The notes: generated from the sequence alone by a model not told the origin. Shown: positions 16,697 through 24,075, counted from the first letter of the stretch. The stretch: DNA of 24,075 bases from CAYZJV01 sp964616275 (GCA_964616275.1 CAZTUL010000036.1:1-24075); one strand, 5' to 3'. A program made the numbers and translations.

Positions 16697-16708
16697 TTCC
16701 CTCTCCAT

Positions 16709-16724
16709 ACTAAAACGTTTAAGT
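16709..16724. promoter_or_regulatory. Candidate LacI-type operator at the regulator's own promoter
   Basis: ACTAAAACGTTTAAGT is a near-perfect 16-base palindrome (7 of 8 pairs) centred on CG. It begins two bases downstream of the predicted -10 box and covers the likely transcription start of the LacI gene. It matches the site before the PHP gene in its core, so one regulator could bind both. Confidence 0.65.
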
Positions 16725-16725
16725 A

Positions 16726-16754
16726 ATACTACACCAACATAATCCAGACGTCAA
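16726..16754 (-). promoter_or_regulatory. Candidate sigma-70 promoter of the LacI-family gene
   Basis: On the minus strand TTGACG (16749-16754) is followed after 17 bases by TAGTAT (16726-16731). The spacing is ideal and the boxes match consensus at most positions. The candidate operator follows directly. Confidence 0.55.
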
Positions 16755-16930
16755 ACATTTTTTTGATTTTTTTATGATATCTGGCGGATTGGGATAAAAT
16801 GAGTAATCAAATTTATATGTATTAATGATTTACCATATAGAAATGAATGGTATGCAAGCAAGCTTTCGTTTCCGGCACTTGTTCGGCAAAGTGACCACTT
16901 CGTGGTCCCGCTGCTCTCACTTCGTTGGGA
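16755..16930. other. Intergenic stretch between lacI promoter and rpmE terminator
   Basis: This stretch contains no credible gene. Its first 100 bases are AT-rich. From about 16855 composition shifts, with a perfect small hairpin GACCAC-TTC-GTGGTC (16893-16907) and the octamer CACTTCGT repeated at 16895-16902 and about 16919-16926. I see no tRNA or recognisable RNA. It may be a repeat remnant or processed spacer. Confidence 0.4.
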
Positions 16931-16959
16931 AATAAAAACCGCTTCCCAATGAGAAGCGG
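16931..16959 (-). terminator. Rho-independent terminator of rpmE
   Basis: On the minus strand CCGCTTC, a 7-base loop and GAAGCGG are followed by TTTTTATT. The stem occupies 16953-16959 and 16939-16945 and lies about 20 bases past the rpmE stop. This is a standard intrinsic terminator ending the right-hand block. Confidence 0.88.
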
Positions 16960-16979
16960 ATTGAATACACCAAGTATAC

Positions 16980-17186
16980 TTATTTCTCTGAAAGTCCGTA
17001 TTTCTTCTTAAAGCGCTCGACACGACCGGTGGTATCCACCAACTTCTGTGTTCCTGTGAAGAATGGGTGACATGCACCACAAATTTCAATATCGAGGTTC
17101 TTGACGGTTGATTTAGTCTCGAACACATTCCCGCATGCGCAGGTAACCTTTGTCAATTCATACTTGGGATGGATTCCCTCTTTCAT
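16980..17186 (-). CDS. rpmE: 50S ribosomal protein L31 (zinc-binding form)
   Basis: The 68-residue protein begins MKEGIHPKYELTKVTCACGN and carries Cys16, Cys18, Cys36 and Cys39, the zinc-binding C+ form of L31, which sits on the large subunit and bridges to the small one. The frame is open 15 codons further upstream, but GGAGG stands seven bases before the ATG at 17186 and the N-terminus then matches L31. It lies downstream of rho, with a gap of about 85 bases containing a possible leader hairpin, and ends at a clear terminator. Confidence 0.96.
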   Translation of the reverse strand: MKEGIHPKYELTKVTCACGNVFETKSTVKNLDIEICGACHPFFTGTQKLVDTTGRVERFKKKYGLSEK

Positions 17187-17214
17187 AATCATGCCTCCAA
17201 TGTCTATGCTGCTA

Positions 17215-17247
17215 CCCTCTGCTACGGTCACGTGCCTTGACAGAGGG
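17215..17247 (-). promoter_or_regulatory. Possible structured leader of rpmE mRNA
   Basis: CCCTCTG (17215-17221) and CAGAGGG (17241-17247) form a perfect 7-base stem enclosing 19 bases, with a possible inner GTCA/TGAC pairing. It lies 29 bases upstream of the rpmE start in the gap after rho. It has no U-tract, so it is not an obvious terminator. Ribosomal-protein leaders that bind L31 are known in other phyla, so autoregulation is possible but unproven. Confidence 0.35.
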
Positions 17248-17270
17248 ACGATTTCATCTATTTTGCCCCG

Positions 17271-19067
17271 TTACATAACTCCAGTGTTCATGGAACGAAG
17301 AAACGCCTCATTATTCTTTGTTTTCTTCATTTTGTCAATGAGCAACTCTGTCATCTCTATGTCTTCCATTGGGTTGATTGCATTACGTAAAGCCCAGATT
17401 TTTGCAGCCTCTTCAGATGTAAGTAAGAGATCCTCTCGCCGTGTACCCGATTTTTTAATGTTGATGGCAGGATAGAGCCGTCGTTCAGCCATTCGGCGAT
17501 CGAGCACAATCTCGTTATTGCCAGTACCCTTGAACTCCTCAAAGATTACTTCATCCATTCTCGATCCTGTTTCAATTAATGCCGATGCAATAATAGTGAG
17601 ACTGCCACCATGCTCTATATTTCTTGCAGCTCCAAGAAAACGTTTTGGTTTATGCAGAGCATTAGAATCAACTCCTCCCGAAAGTATTTTACCAGAAGCC
17701 GGTACCGTCTGGTTATACGCACGAGCTAAGCGTGTAATATTATCGAGCAAAATAACAACATCATGCTTATGTTCGACCAATCGTTTCGCCTTCTCAATTA
17801 CCATTTCAGCAACAGAAACATGCCGAGAGGCTTGTTCATCAAATGTAGAAGCAATGACTTCACCCTTTACCGTCCTTCTCATATCGGTAACCTCTTCAGG
17901 ACGCTCATCTATGAGGAGCACCATGAGATAAACCTCAGGATGATTTTCTGTGATTGCATTAGCTATTTTCTGCATTAATATAGTCTTACCTGCTCTTGGT
18001 GGAGCTACGATAAGACTTCGTTGTCCTTTACCTATTGGGCTGAACAGGTTGATAATCCGTGTAGAAATTTCCGAGTCTTCTGTTTCCAGATTAAGTCTTG
18101 CATCCGGATACAACGGAGTAAGAGAATCGAACCCTGCACGAGATCTGGCAACTTCAGGAGCATCATAGTTTATCGTCTGCACCTTTATCATAGCAAAATA
18201 ACGCTCAGCATCGCGAGGAGGTCTAATTTGCCCCTCAACAGTATCACCTGTTTTCAGTGAGAGCATTTTTATTTGAGATATTGAAACATAAATATCTTCC
18301 GGGCCACTCAGATAATTATTCTGGGGTGAACGAAGGAACCCATAACCATCAGGAAGAACCTCTAAAGCTCCATAAGCCATAATCACCCCACCTTTTGCAG
18401 TGTGGGCTTTTAAAATTTCTACAATAAGCTCTTGGCGCTTTAAATCCATAATCACGGTTTGAACTAGACCGAATTCCTCTGCCTTCTGGCGCAATGCGGG
18501 TAAAGTCATTACCGTAAGATCATTCACAATAATACGTACGGCATTAGGATCTTCTACATAAATCTCAACAGGGATATCTTCAACCTGCGTATTCACCCGA
18601 CTATTCTGCCGGTTGTGATTGTTTTTTTGATAATTGGTTTTCTGTCTGTTATTCTGTTTATTATTCTGATGATTTCGTGATTGTGGCCGATTATGTTGTG
18701 GATTGTTATGATTCTGGGTTCTTGGCTGTGAAACTGATTGTGGTTGTTTAGGGACCGGTTTCTCTACAGGTTTTTCTTCTGGTACTTGAGGTGCTGAAGC
18801 CTCTACCTGCTTTTTCCGAGGAGGCCTTCCCCGTTTTTTTGGAGCCGGTTTAACCTCAGCAGGCTCTGCAGAATTTTTATTCTCCTCTTCTGAGGAGGGT
18901 TTCCCCATTGAAGCAACCCCGGCAGAAACCTTTACCACCACAGGTGATGATGATTCGGAAGTCTTCCGACGAATTACTTTTTTTGGTCTTTGATTTTCGA
19001 CCGATTCGGAGCCGCCCAATCCGGGAGTCTCGAACAATTCGGGACCATTTTCATATTCTGATGTCAT
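17271..19067 (-). CDS. rho: Transcription termination factor Rho with long N-terminal extension
   Basis: This is a 598-residue hexameric RNA-dependent ATPase that ends transcription. From about residue 185 it is conventional: Rho N-terminal helices (ALRQKAEEFGLV), an RNA-binding cold-shock-like fold (LPDGYGFLRSP), Walker A APPRAGKT (355-362), Walker B VILLDNITR and the R-loop IKKSGTRREDLL. The first 180 residues are extra: acidic and basic patches, an AT-hook-like KKRGRPPRKK (77-86), and an Asn/Gln-rich tract (118-160). Such inserts occur in Rho of several phyla and may aid RNA binding or condensation. The start at 19067 has GGAG seven bases upstream; a further ATG nine codons upstream lacks this support. 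Confidence 0.96.
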   Translation of the reverse strand: MTSEYENGPELFETPGLGGSESVENQRPKKVIRRKTSESSSPVVVKVSAGVASMGKPSSEEENKNSAEPAEVKPAPKKRGRPPRKKQVEASAPQVPEEKPVEKPVPKQPQSVSQPRTQNHNNPQHNRPQSRNHQNNKQNNRQKTNYQKNNHNRQNSRVNTQVEDIPVEIYVEDPNAVRIIVNDLTVMTLPALRQKAEEFGLVQTVIMDLKRQELIVEILKAHTAKGGVIMAYGALEVLPDGYGFLRSPQNNYLSGPEDIYVSISQIKMLSLKTGDTVEGQIRPPRDAERYFAMIKVQTINYDAPEVARSRAGFDSLTPLYPDARLNLETEDSEISTRIINLFSPIGKGQRSLIVAPPRAGKTILMQKIANAITENHPEVYLMVLLIDERPEEVTDMRRTVKGEVIASTFDEQASRHVSVAEMVIEKAKRLVEHKHDVVILLDNITRLARAYNQTVPASGKILSGGVDSNALHKPKRFLGAARNIEHGGSLTIIASALIETGSRMDEVIFEEFKGTGNNEIVLDRRMAERRLYPAINIKKSGTRREDLLLTSEEAAKIWALRNAINPMEDIEMTELLIDKMKKTKNNEAFLRSMNTGVM

Positions 19068-19202
19068 TGATAATCTCCAAAGAATAGAATCCACAAGGGT
19101 GCTAGCTTGATGCCAGCTTCACGATAACATGCTTTTTGTATGATTTCGCAGGAACTCTTTTTTTATATATAGGTATGATTAAAGGTAACCCCGCGGGATA
19201 CA

Positions 19203-20486
19203 TTAAATATATTGCCAGGTGCTCACGATGTCAAGCAAGTCAACCCCATTTAGATAAAAGTAGCCAAGTAAGATTGCTGCAACAGCAGCTCTTCGCCGAA
19301 TAGAACTTCTTCCATACGAGCTAAATTGTAATGAAAGTGAAACTGAAGGTTTCATCTTACTTGCAAAACCGAACCATACCGTTCCAACAGGCTTCTCTTC
19401 AGTTCCTCCCTCAGGTCCAGCAATACCTGAAATTGAACAGGTAAAATCTGACCCTGAAATGTTAAGCATTGAGTCAGCCATAGCAAGAACAGTTTCTCCA
19501 GACACAGCTCCATACTCGTCTAAAGTTTGTTCAGAAATATCAAGCATTTTCCGCTTAGCTTCATTCGCATAGGAAACTACACTTCCCCAAAACCAAGATG
19601 AGCTACCTGGGGAATCGGTCATCATCTTACTTACAAGCCCACCAGTACATGATTCTGCACACGACATAACTAAGTTGTTTTCTTTCAGATAGTCACTAAG
19701 GAGATCCACTACCGAAATGTCACCTTCTCTCAGTAACCCATCCCCGATTTCACGTTGAATTGCTAGAGCCATATCCTGTCGAGCCTGATCTGTCCCACCA
19801 CTCAGATACAAACTAATTCTAAATTCCTGTGCACGAGTTCCCCACAGTATTCCCTTCTTCGCATGTGCATAACAGACATCTTCAAGTTTTGATTCAGGGG
19901 TGAGAAAACAGGCATACTCATCACGACCGATTTGTGTTTTACCTATGGCATGTGCGAGGTCCGGAAGGACTTGTTTATAGAGCATTTCATGAAGTTCCAC
20001 GGGAGGACCCGGCATAGCATAACAGGTAACTGTATGAAGTCCATCCTCTCGTTGGACCTTAAATTCTCCGGTAAACCCAGGAGCAGTTCCTTTAGGGTTA
20101 GGAATAACCCTAAAACCTTTAGGAAAAAAGACCTGTCTCTGATTAGCACCATGTATGCGGTCGCCAATTCGAGCATATAATTCTTGATAGGCGGTGTCAT
20201 CCAATGCGAGAGGAACTCCAGCCAAGTCAGCAACTACGTGACGTGTCATATCATCGCTCGTAGGTCCAAGCCCACCAGTAAGAATAATAATATCGGTTTC
20301 TTGTGCACATTGCTTTAATATTGGACCTAGCGTACCATCATCGGGAACCATAACTATTTGGCTCATATGATATCCAAGATTGGTAAGTTCTCGTGCTATA
20401 AGATTCCCATGCTTGTCTTCAATGATACCACGCGTAATTTCAGTACCAATAATGCACAACGAAACAGTATTATGTTCTTGACTCAT
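19203..20486 (-). CDS. cinA: CinA-family protein with NMN amidohydrolase domain
   Basis: The 427-residue protein joins a molybdopterin-binding-like domain with GGLGPTSDDMT (71-81) to a C-terminal PncC-type domain with CAESCTGGLVSK (276-287) and SGIAGPEGGTEEKPVGTVWFGF. By family it acts in NAD salvage and repair, cleaving pyrophosphate bonds and deamidating nicotinamide mononucleotide. The frame is open 15 codons further upstream, but AAGGA stands eight bases before the ATG at 20486. This start overlaps the end of lnt by 17 bases. It is downstream of lnt and upstream of rho; about 135 bases without a gene separate it from rho, and I found no clear terminator or convincing promoter there. Confidence 0.93.
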   Translation of the reverse strand: MSQEHNTVSLCIIGTEITRGIIEDKHGNLIARELTNLGYHMSQIVMVPDDGTLGPILKQCAQETDIIILTGGLGPTSDDMTRHVVADLAGVPLALDDTAYQELYARIGDRIHGANQRQVFFPKGFRVIPNPKGTAPGFTGEFKVQREDGLHTVTCYAMPGPPVELHEMLYKQVLPDLAHAIGKTQIGRDEYACFLTPESKLEDVCYAHAKKGILWGTRAQEFRISLYLSGGTDQARQDMALAIQREIGDGLLREGDISVVDLLSDYLKENNLVMSCAESCTGGLVSKMMTDSPGSSSWFWGSVVSYANEAKRKMLDISEQTLDEYGAVSGETVLAMADSMLNISGSDFTCSISGIAGPEGGTEEKPVGTVWFGFASKMKPSVSLSLQFSSYGRSSIRRRAAVAAILLGYFYLNGVDLLDIVSTWQYI

Positions 20487-22128
20487 GAGAATGATCCTTT
20501 TTCCATCGAAGAATACGAAGAACTGCACCAAAACCGAGTAACGCTAGTGAAATATAGACCGTTGCAATAGCTATGATGTCGACATACCGAGTGTAAAATG
20601 TGTGTTCACTATTGCTGTATACCGGGACATCGTAGATGTGCCAGCCTTTCGTAAAAGGTTCCATCGGATCGACAACTTCGCCTGTGGGAAGAATGACTGC
20701 AGTTATCCCAGAATTTGTTCCACGAACTGTAGCCCGTCTATTCTCAATTGAACGAAATACAGCAAGTGCAAGATGTTGCATCTCAGCCGAAACAGCTCCC
20801 GACCAACTATCATTCGTCATGTTTACAATGACATCTGCACCATTGCGAACAAATCCAGCTGACAAGTATCCAAAAACGTCTTCAAAGCAGATCGGTGTGG
20901 AAAATCGAACACCCTCATCCGTTTCAAACACCACAGGAACATATCCTTTCTCCCACCAGTTATAGTCATTGGCTAACAGCAGATTATATAACCAAGGAAG
21001 TTCCTTCTCATAGGGGAAGTGTTCGGTAAACGGAACAAGGTGCTGTTTCCTATATGTGTTTTTTATTTCTCCACCTTCGAACATAATAACAGTATTATAG
21101 TCCTTACGATTCCATGACCCATCGGAATGAAGTGGAGGAGCTTGTTCATCATCTAACACTCCTTCTGGATTACCGGTGAGAAGTGGAACTGGGAGTGATT
21201 TCCCGAATGCAACAAACTCATCAACGAGTTCTGCCGTAGCCTCGTCTGTCTTATAGGTAGTATGCCAGTAAACAGAGGGAACAAACGCCGTTTCAGACCA
21301 AAGAATCATATCTGGGTTACCTTGCAGCGCTTGCAAGCTCATAGTTCGTAAATTGTTAAAGTTTCTCTTATAGGTCTCGTAGCCACCTTTCCATGAATCT
21401 GCACTATGCTGGATAGTTGCAACTCTCCACATCTTTTCCGGCTCTTCATGTCTCCATGTTGATAGGGTAAAGAACCCATACACAAAAACGAATACAAGAA
21501 GAACCGCATACGTTAATACAATCTTTGTGTAACTTGTAATGAATTGTACGAAAGGTCGTTTCTCACCCATCCACTGGTCTGCAACATACCGCCCCAGAAA
21601 TGCTTGAGGAAGAATCATAATAAAGGTAATTCCCCAAATACCTGAGAAATCGGCAATTTGAATGAAATGGGTAAATTCGTAAACAGCAGAGCTGATAGTG
21701 CCATACGGATACCCTGCGAACCATGATTGGCTCAAATATGAATAGGCAACCCAGATAACAGCCTGAAAAAGAAACCCATATCGCTTAAACCATCTATCAG
21801 CAGCTTTTAATACGGGAAACAGCATCACCATCTCCCCACCCTTTATTATGGGAACCAGCAGGATAGCAAGTGGATGAAAAGTGGTGAGCCAATAATTGAA
21901 TAGCGTATAAAATGAAAACCCAAACAGGAAGCCATAAAAAGGAATTGCTTTCCAAGAAGTTTGCCGGATTACTGTAAAAAGGGGAATAAGAGCAAAGAAC
22001 GCAACTACTCCAAACCCCTTTACCGAAAGAAACCCTGGGAAAGCGAATGAATAAATTAATGCAGAAACTAGGAGAACTACAATCTCTAGTCCGTACGTTT
22101 TAAAACTTCTACGCTTTTGTAATTCCAC
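20470..22128 (-). CDS. lnt: Apolipoprotein N-acyltransferase
   Basis: The 552-residue inner-membrane enzyme adds the third acyl chain to lipoproteins. The N-terminal 220 residues contain about seven hydrophobic spans, followed by a carbon-nitrogen hydrolase domain and a last span near the C-terminus. The catalytic triad is visible: Glu279 (WSETAF), Lys361 (YRKQHLVPF, with Glu369 eight residues on) and Cys414 (TPICFED). The start is a GTG eleven bases after the HU stop with only a weak ribosome-binding site, so translation may be coupled to HU. The lipoprotein encoded at 9904-11085 is a likely client. Confidence 0.95.
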   Translation of the reverse strand: MELQKRRSFKTYGLEIVVLLVSALIYSFAFPGFLSVKGFGVVAFFALIPLFTVIRQTSWKAIPFYGFLFGFSFYTLFNYWLTTFHPLAILLVPIIKGGEMVMLFPVLKAADRWFKRYGFLFQAVIWVAYSYLSQSWFAGYPYGTISSAVYEFTHFIQIADFSGIWGITFIMILPQAFLGRYVADQWMGEKRPFVQFITSYTKIVLTYAVLLVFVFVYGFFTLSTWRHEEPEKMWRVATIQHSADSWKGGYETYKRNFNNLRTMSLQALQGNPDMILWSETAFVPSVYWHTTYKTDEATAELVDEFVAFGKSLPVPLLTGNPEGVLDDEQAPPLHSDGSWNRKDYNTVIMFEGGEIKNTYRKQHLVPFTEHFPYEKELPWLYNLLLANDYNWWEKGYVPVVFETDEGVRFSTPICFEDVFGYLSAGFVRNGADVIVNMTNDSWSGAVSAEMQHLALAVFRSIENRRATVRGTNSGITAVILPTGEVVDPMEPFTKGWHIYDVPVYSNSEHTFYTRYVDIIAIATVYISLALLGFGAVLRILRWKKDHSHESRT

Positions 22129-22139
22129 AGTTAACCGTT

Positions 22140-22454
22140 TTACATTTCTTTACTCTGGCGAAGTTTCCAAACAAAATCTTTCAACTCTTTACCAGGTCTG
22201 AAAATTGCTACACCGTGGGTGTCGACAGCAACAAGTTCACCGGTTTTCGGGTTTCTTGCACGCTCTCTACCTTTACGAGTTCTTACTTCAAAAGTTCCAA
22301 AACCGCGTAATTCAATAACACGATCTTCTTCCAAGCCACGCTTAACCTCTTCAAAAAACTCGTCAATAACGCTGTGAACATCGGGACGGTTAAGCCCAAG
22401 TTTTGCCTGGATGCTCTCAATGATCTCAGCTTTTGTCAGTTTATTATTTGCCAT
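22140..22454 (-). CDS. hup: HU/IHF-family DNA-binding protein
   Basis: This 104-residue nucleoid protein starts MANNKLTKAEIIESIQAKLG and has the conserved ELRGFGTFEVRTRKGRERARNP arm region, where the proline after Asn wedges into DNA; it is followed by KTGELVAV and RPGKELKD. It bends and packages DNA as a dimer. The frame extends eight codons upstream, but GGAG lies seven bases before the ATG at 22454. It sits between rpsT and lnt in a likely operon. The tail is about ten residues longer than minimal HU. Confidence 0.96.
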   Translation of the reverse strand: MANNKLTKAEIIESIQAKLGLNRPDVHSVIDEFFEEVKRGLEEDRVIELRGFGTFEVRTRKGRERARNPKTGELVAVDTHGVAIFRPGKELKDFVWKLRQSKEM

Positions 22455-22491
22455 GGACCTACTCCTTTTAGAATACACACTGAGCGTATGA

Positions 22492-22764
22492 CTACTCAGA
22501 CTTAGTCAAAGCGTTATACTGTGCAGTTAATCTTGATTTTTTTCGAGAAACAGTGTTGGCATGATAAACGCCCTTAGAACCGGCAGTATCAATCAACTTG
22601 ATAGCAAGATCATACTTCTCTTTCGCGTCCGTTTTGTCTCCTGCCTGTGTTGCAAGCTGAAACTTTTTGACTGCAGTACGCACGGTACTTTTAGTCTCTC
22701 TATTTCTCATTCTTCTTTTCTCGTTCTGGCGCTCTCTTTTGGCAGCCGAGCTGGTGTTGAACAC
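22492..22764 (-). CDS. rpsT: 30S ribosomal protein S20
   Basis: The 90-residue basic protein has the S20 pattern SSAAKRERQNEKRRMRNRETKS and a C-terminal VSRKKSRLTAQYNAL. It binds 16S rRNA early in small-subunit assembly. The best start is GTG at 22764, with GGAGG six bases upstream; starting at the next upstream ATG adds eight residues that do not match S20. A rare start codon is common for rpsT and can limit its expression. A good promoter lies about 75-100 bases upstream, and HU follows 37 bases downstream. Confidence 0.95.
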   Translation of the reverse strand: MFNTSSAAKRERQNEKRRMRNRETKSTVRTAVKKFQLATQAGDKTDAKEKYDLAIKLIDTAGSKGVYHANTVSRKKSRLTAQYNALTKSE

Positions 22765-22837
22765 GTAATACCTCCAAAGGTTTGTCAATTATATAAGTTC
22801 AAGGGAATTAATTGTATCTCTGAACCAACGGATACAC

Positions 22838-22866
22838 AAAATACCACACTCCGTAAAATCGGTCAA
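22838..22866 (-). promoter_or_regulatory. Sigma-70 promoter upstream of rpsT
   Basis: On the minus strand TTGACC (22861-22866) is followed after exactly 17 bases by TATTTT (22838-22843) in the 116-base gap after the PSP1 gene. The same pair of boxes occurs at the nifS promoter. It would transcribe rpsT, hup and probably lnt-cinA, with a leader of about 65 bases. Confidence 0.6.
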
Positions 22867-22880
22867 TACAATAGTTTGTA

Positions 22881-24029
22881 TCAGTTTGAGAGAAATTCGT
22901 CTAGATACTCGCGATCCACTTCCCACCGAGAGTTCTCATCATTAAAAAAGACAGCACTAAATGGAATGGTGAGGTGACGGCCCTCTGGACCAACAAGTGA
23001 TATCTTGCGTGAAAGTAGATTAACCTCAGTAATTTTCATCAGTTCATGCAGTATCTTCAAACGACTTCCCTCTTGAGGAAGATTTCTCTTCTCCTCAGAA
23101 TAGAAATCATATTCATAGGAAAGACAACAAAGTAATCGACCACATGGCCCAGATATTTTTGTAGAATTCAGAGAAAGATTTTGTTCTTTCGCCATTTTTA
23201 TAGATACTGGATTTAATTTATCGGTAATCGCATGACAACAAAAGTCTCTTCCGCATACAGCAAGCCCCCCAAGGACTCGGGATTCGTCTCTTACACCAAT
23301 CTGCCGCAGCTCAATCCGAATTCGGAAAACCGAAACGAGGTCCTTCACTAAATCTCTAAAATCAACACGGTTTGCTGCTGTGAAAAAGAAAATCACTTTA
23401 GGCTCTCCAAAAAGATAATGAGCAGAGACAAGTTTCATATCAAGGCCATGTGCCTGTACCTTTTCACGACACAACACAAGTGCTTCATCTTCCATTGCAC
23501 TCAGCTCAAGAAATCTTTGATGATCTTCTTTAGATGCAATTCGATCAACCCAATCAATTTCGCCACTCAATTTTACCGGTTCTTCTGCACGATAGGAGCG
23601 TTTTGAGCCACACCCGAAACAAGAAGAACAGGAACTGTCTTTCTGGGCATTGAAGGTAATTCCGGCGGATTCATAGGGAGGTTTTGATTCGTCAGTCTCC
23701 TCTGGATCAGCAGAAGCTACGAGTTCAGCTTCTTCAATCTGCTGCACCGGTTCTCCGTGAAGACAAGGACCTTCAAACTCAGTGGATCCAGGTTCATACT
23801 GCCCATTATCCATTGCAGAGCCCACAACCATTCCATAATCCAGTCCATAGCGGGTAGGTGCAATAACATGCGTACCTCGCTCCAATTGTTCTTCCGATGC
23901 ACAAACAGTCAACTCGTTTGAGGAGGGGTTTTTAATCAAATATACATATCCATATTCTGGCCGATGAGATGACTGCTGATGTTCAGTCTCCCCATGATGG
24001 TCGCCATGGTACTTTTTATCTTTTTTCAT
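22881..24029 (-). CDS. PSP1-domain protein (RicT/YaaT-like)
   Basis: The 382-residue protein contains a PSP1 domain. Key segments are GTHVIAPTRYGLDYG (52-66), CGRDFCC (259-265) and GPCGRLLCCLSYE (294-306). In Bacillus the homologue RicT works with RicA and RicF in an Fe-S-containing complex that assists RNase Y and affects RNA maturation; the role here is inferred. Unusual parts are a charged His-rich start (KKYHGDHHGETEHQQSSH), an acidic linker (98-120) and an added CSSCFGC cluster (Cys134, Cys137, Cys140). The ATG has AAGGA six bases upstream. Only 46 bases of upstream DNA are visible, without a clear promoter. Confidence 0.9.
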   Translation of the reverse strand: MKKDKKYHGDHHGETEHQQSSHRPEYGYVYLIKNPSSNELTVCASEEQLERGTHVIAPTRYGLDYGMVVGSAMDNGQYEPGSTEFEGPCLHGEPVQQIEEAELVASADPEETDESKPPYESAGITFNAQKDSSCSSCFGCGSKRSYRAEEPVKLSGEIDWVDRIASKEDHQRFLELSAMEDEALVLCREKVQAHGLDMKLVSAHYLFGEPKVIFFFTAANRVDFRDLVKDLVSVFRIRIELRQIGVRDESRVLGGLAVCGRDFCCHAITDKLNPVSIKMAKEQNLSLNSTKISGPCGRLLCCLSYEYDFYSEEKRNLPQEGSRLKILHELMKITEVNLLSRKISLVGPEGRHLTIPFSAVFFNDENSRWEVDREYLDEFLSN

Positions 24030-24075
24030 GAAAATCCTTATTTACTTAAGTAGAAAAACATTACATACATTAAGC

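Noticed and set aside
16860..16930. tRNA or known small RNA behind rpmE
   Set aside because: No cloverleaf, anticodon arm or T-loop pattern can be drawn; only one small hairpin is evident.
16772..17128. 118-residue reading frame on the minus strand across the rpmE end
   Set aside because: It overlaps rpmE in another frame, runs through the rpmE terminator and has no ribosome-binding site or recognisable motif.
17101..18260. Plus-strand reading frames opposite rho and rpmE
   Set aside because: These are shadows of highly conserved genes and show no independent start signals or motifs.

Overview
The window looks like chromosomal DNA of a spirochaete (Treponema/Sphaerochaeta-like, moderate confidence). 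The main reason is the gene order on the minus strand of the right half: PSP1-domain protein, rpsT, HU, lnt, cinA, rho, rpmE. From memory this is the order in Treponema pallidum; I could not check it here. Base composition is moderately AT-rich and even. I see no rRNA, tRNA, insertion sequence, CRISPR array or phage gene.

Left block, plus strand (1-4685). A tightly coupled operon follows the tail of an unseen gene. It holds a small protein of unknown function, two tandem proteins with the iron-containing alcohol dehydrogenase fold that have lost most or all catalytic metal ligands, and a long TGS/tRNA-synthetase-editing-like/uridine-kinase fusion. The two dehydrogenase-like proteins look like pseudoenzymes beside an apparently intact kinase. 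This is the least explained part of the window.

Convergent to it on the minus strand (4706-6462) is a nifS-nifU iron-sulfur assembly pair. It has its own candidate promoter, with an imperfect palindrome between the -35 and -10 boxes. Upstream lies a coupled cluster (6511-8881): a galactokinase-like protein with a damaged active site, SurE nucleotidase and a small CxxCxxxCC protein. A PfkB-family kinase (8953-9843) precedes it.

The middle (9904-16696) is a LacI-type regulon: regulator, PHP phosphoesterase, HAD hydrolase, fused two-domain permease, ABC ATPase and substrate-binding lipoprotein. The transporter belongs to the ferric-iron/hexose-phosphate (FbpABC/AfuABC) type. LacI-type control and two phosphate-ester-type hydrolases suggest uptake of a phosphorylated organic substrate rather than iron. 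Two similar palindromes with a central CG, one at the lacI promoter and one before the PHP gene, are good operator candidates.

The right block (16980-24029, minus strand) is housekeeping: rpmE with a terminator and a possible structured leader, a Rho factor with a long AT-hook and Asn/Gln-rich N-terminal extension, cinA, lnt, an HU-family protein, rpsT with a good promoter, and a PSP1/RicT-like protein with an extra cysteine cluster. Several starts were moved inward from the longest reading frame because of clear ribosome-binding sites (SurE, permease, LacI, L31, Rho, CinA, HU, S20).
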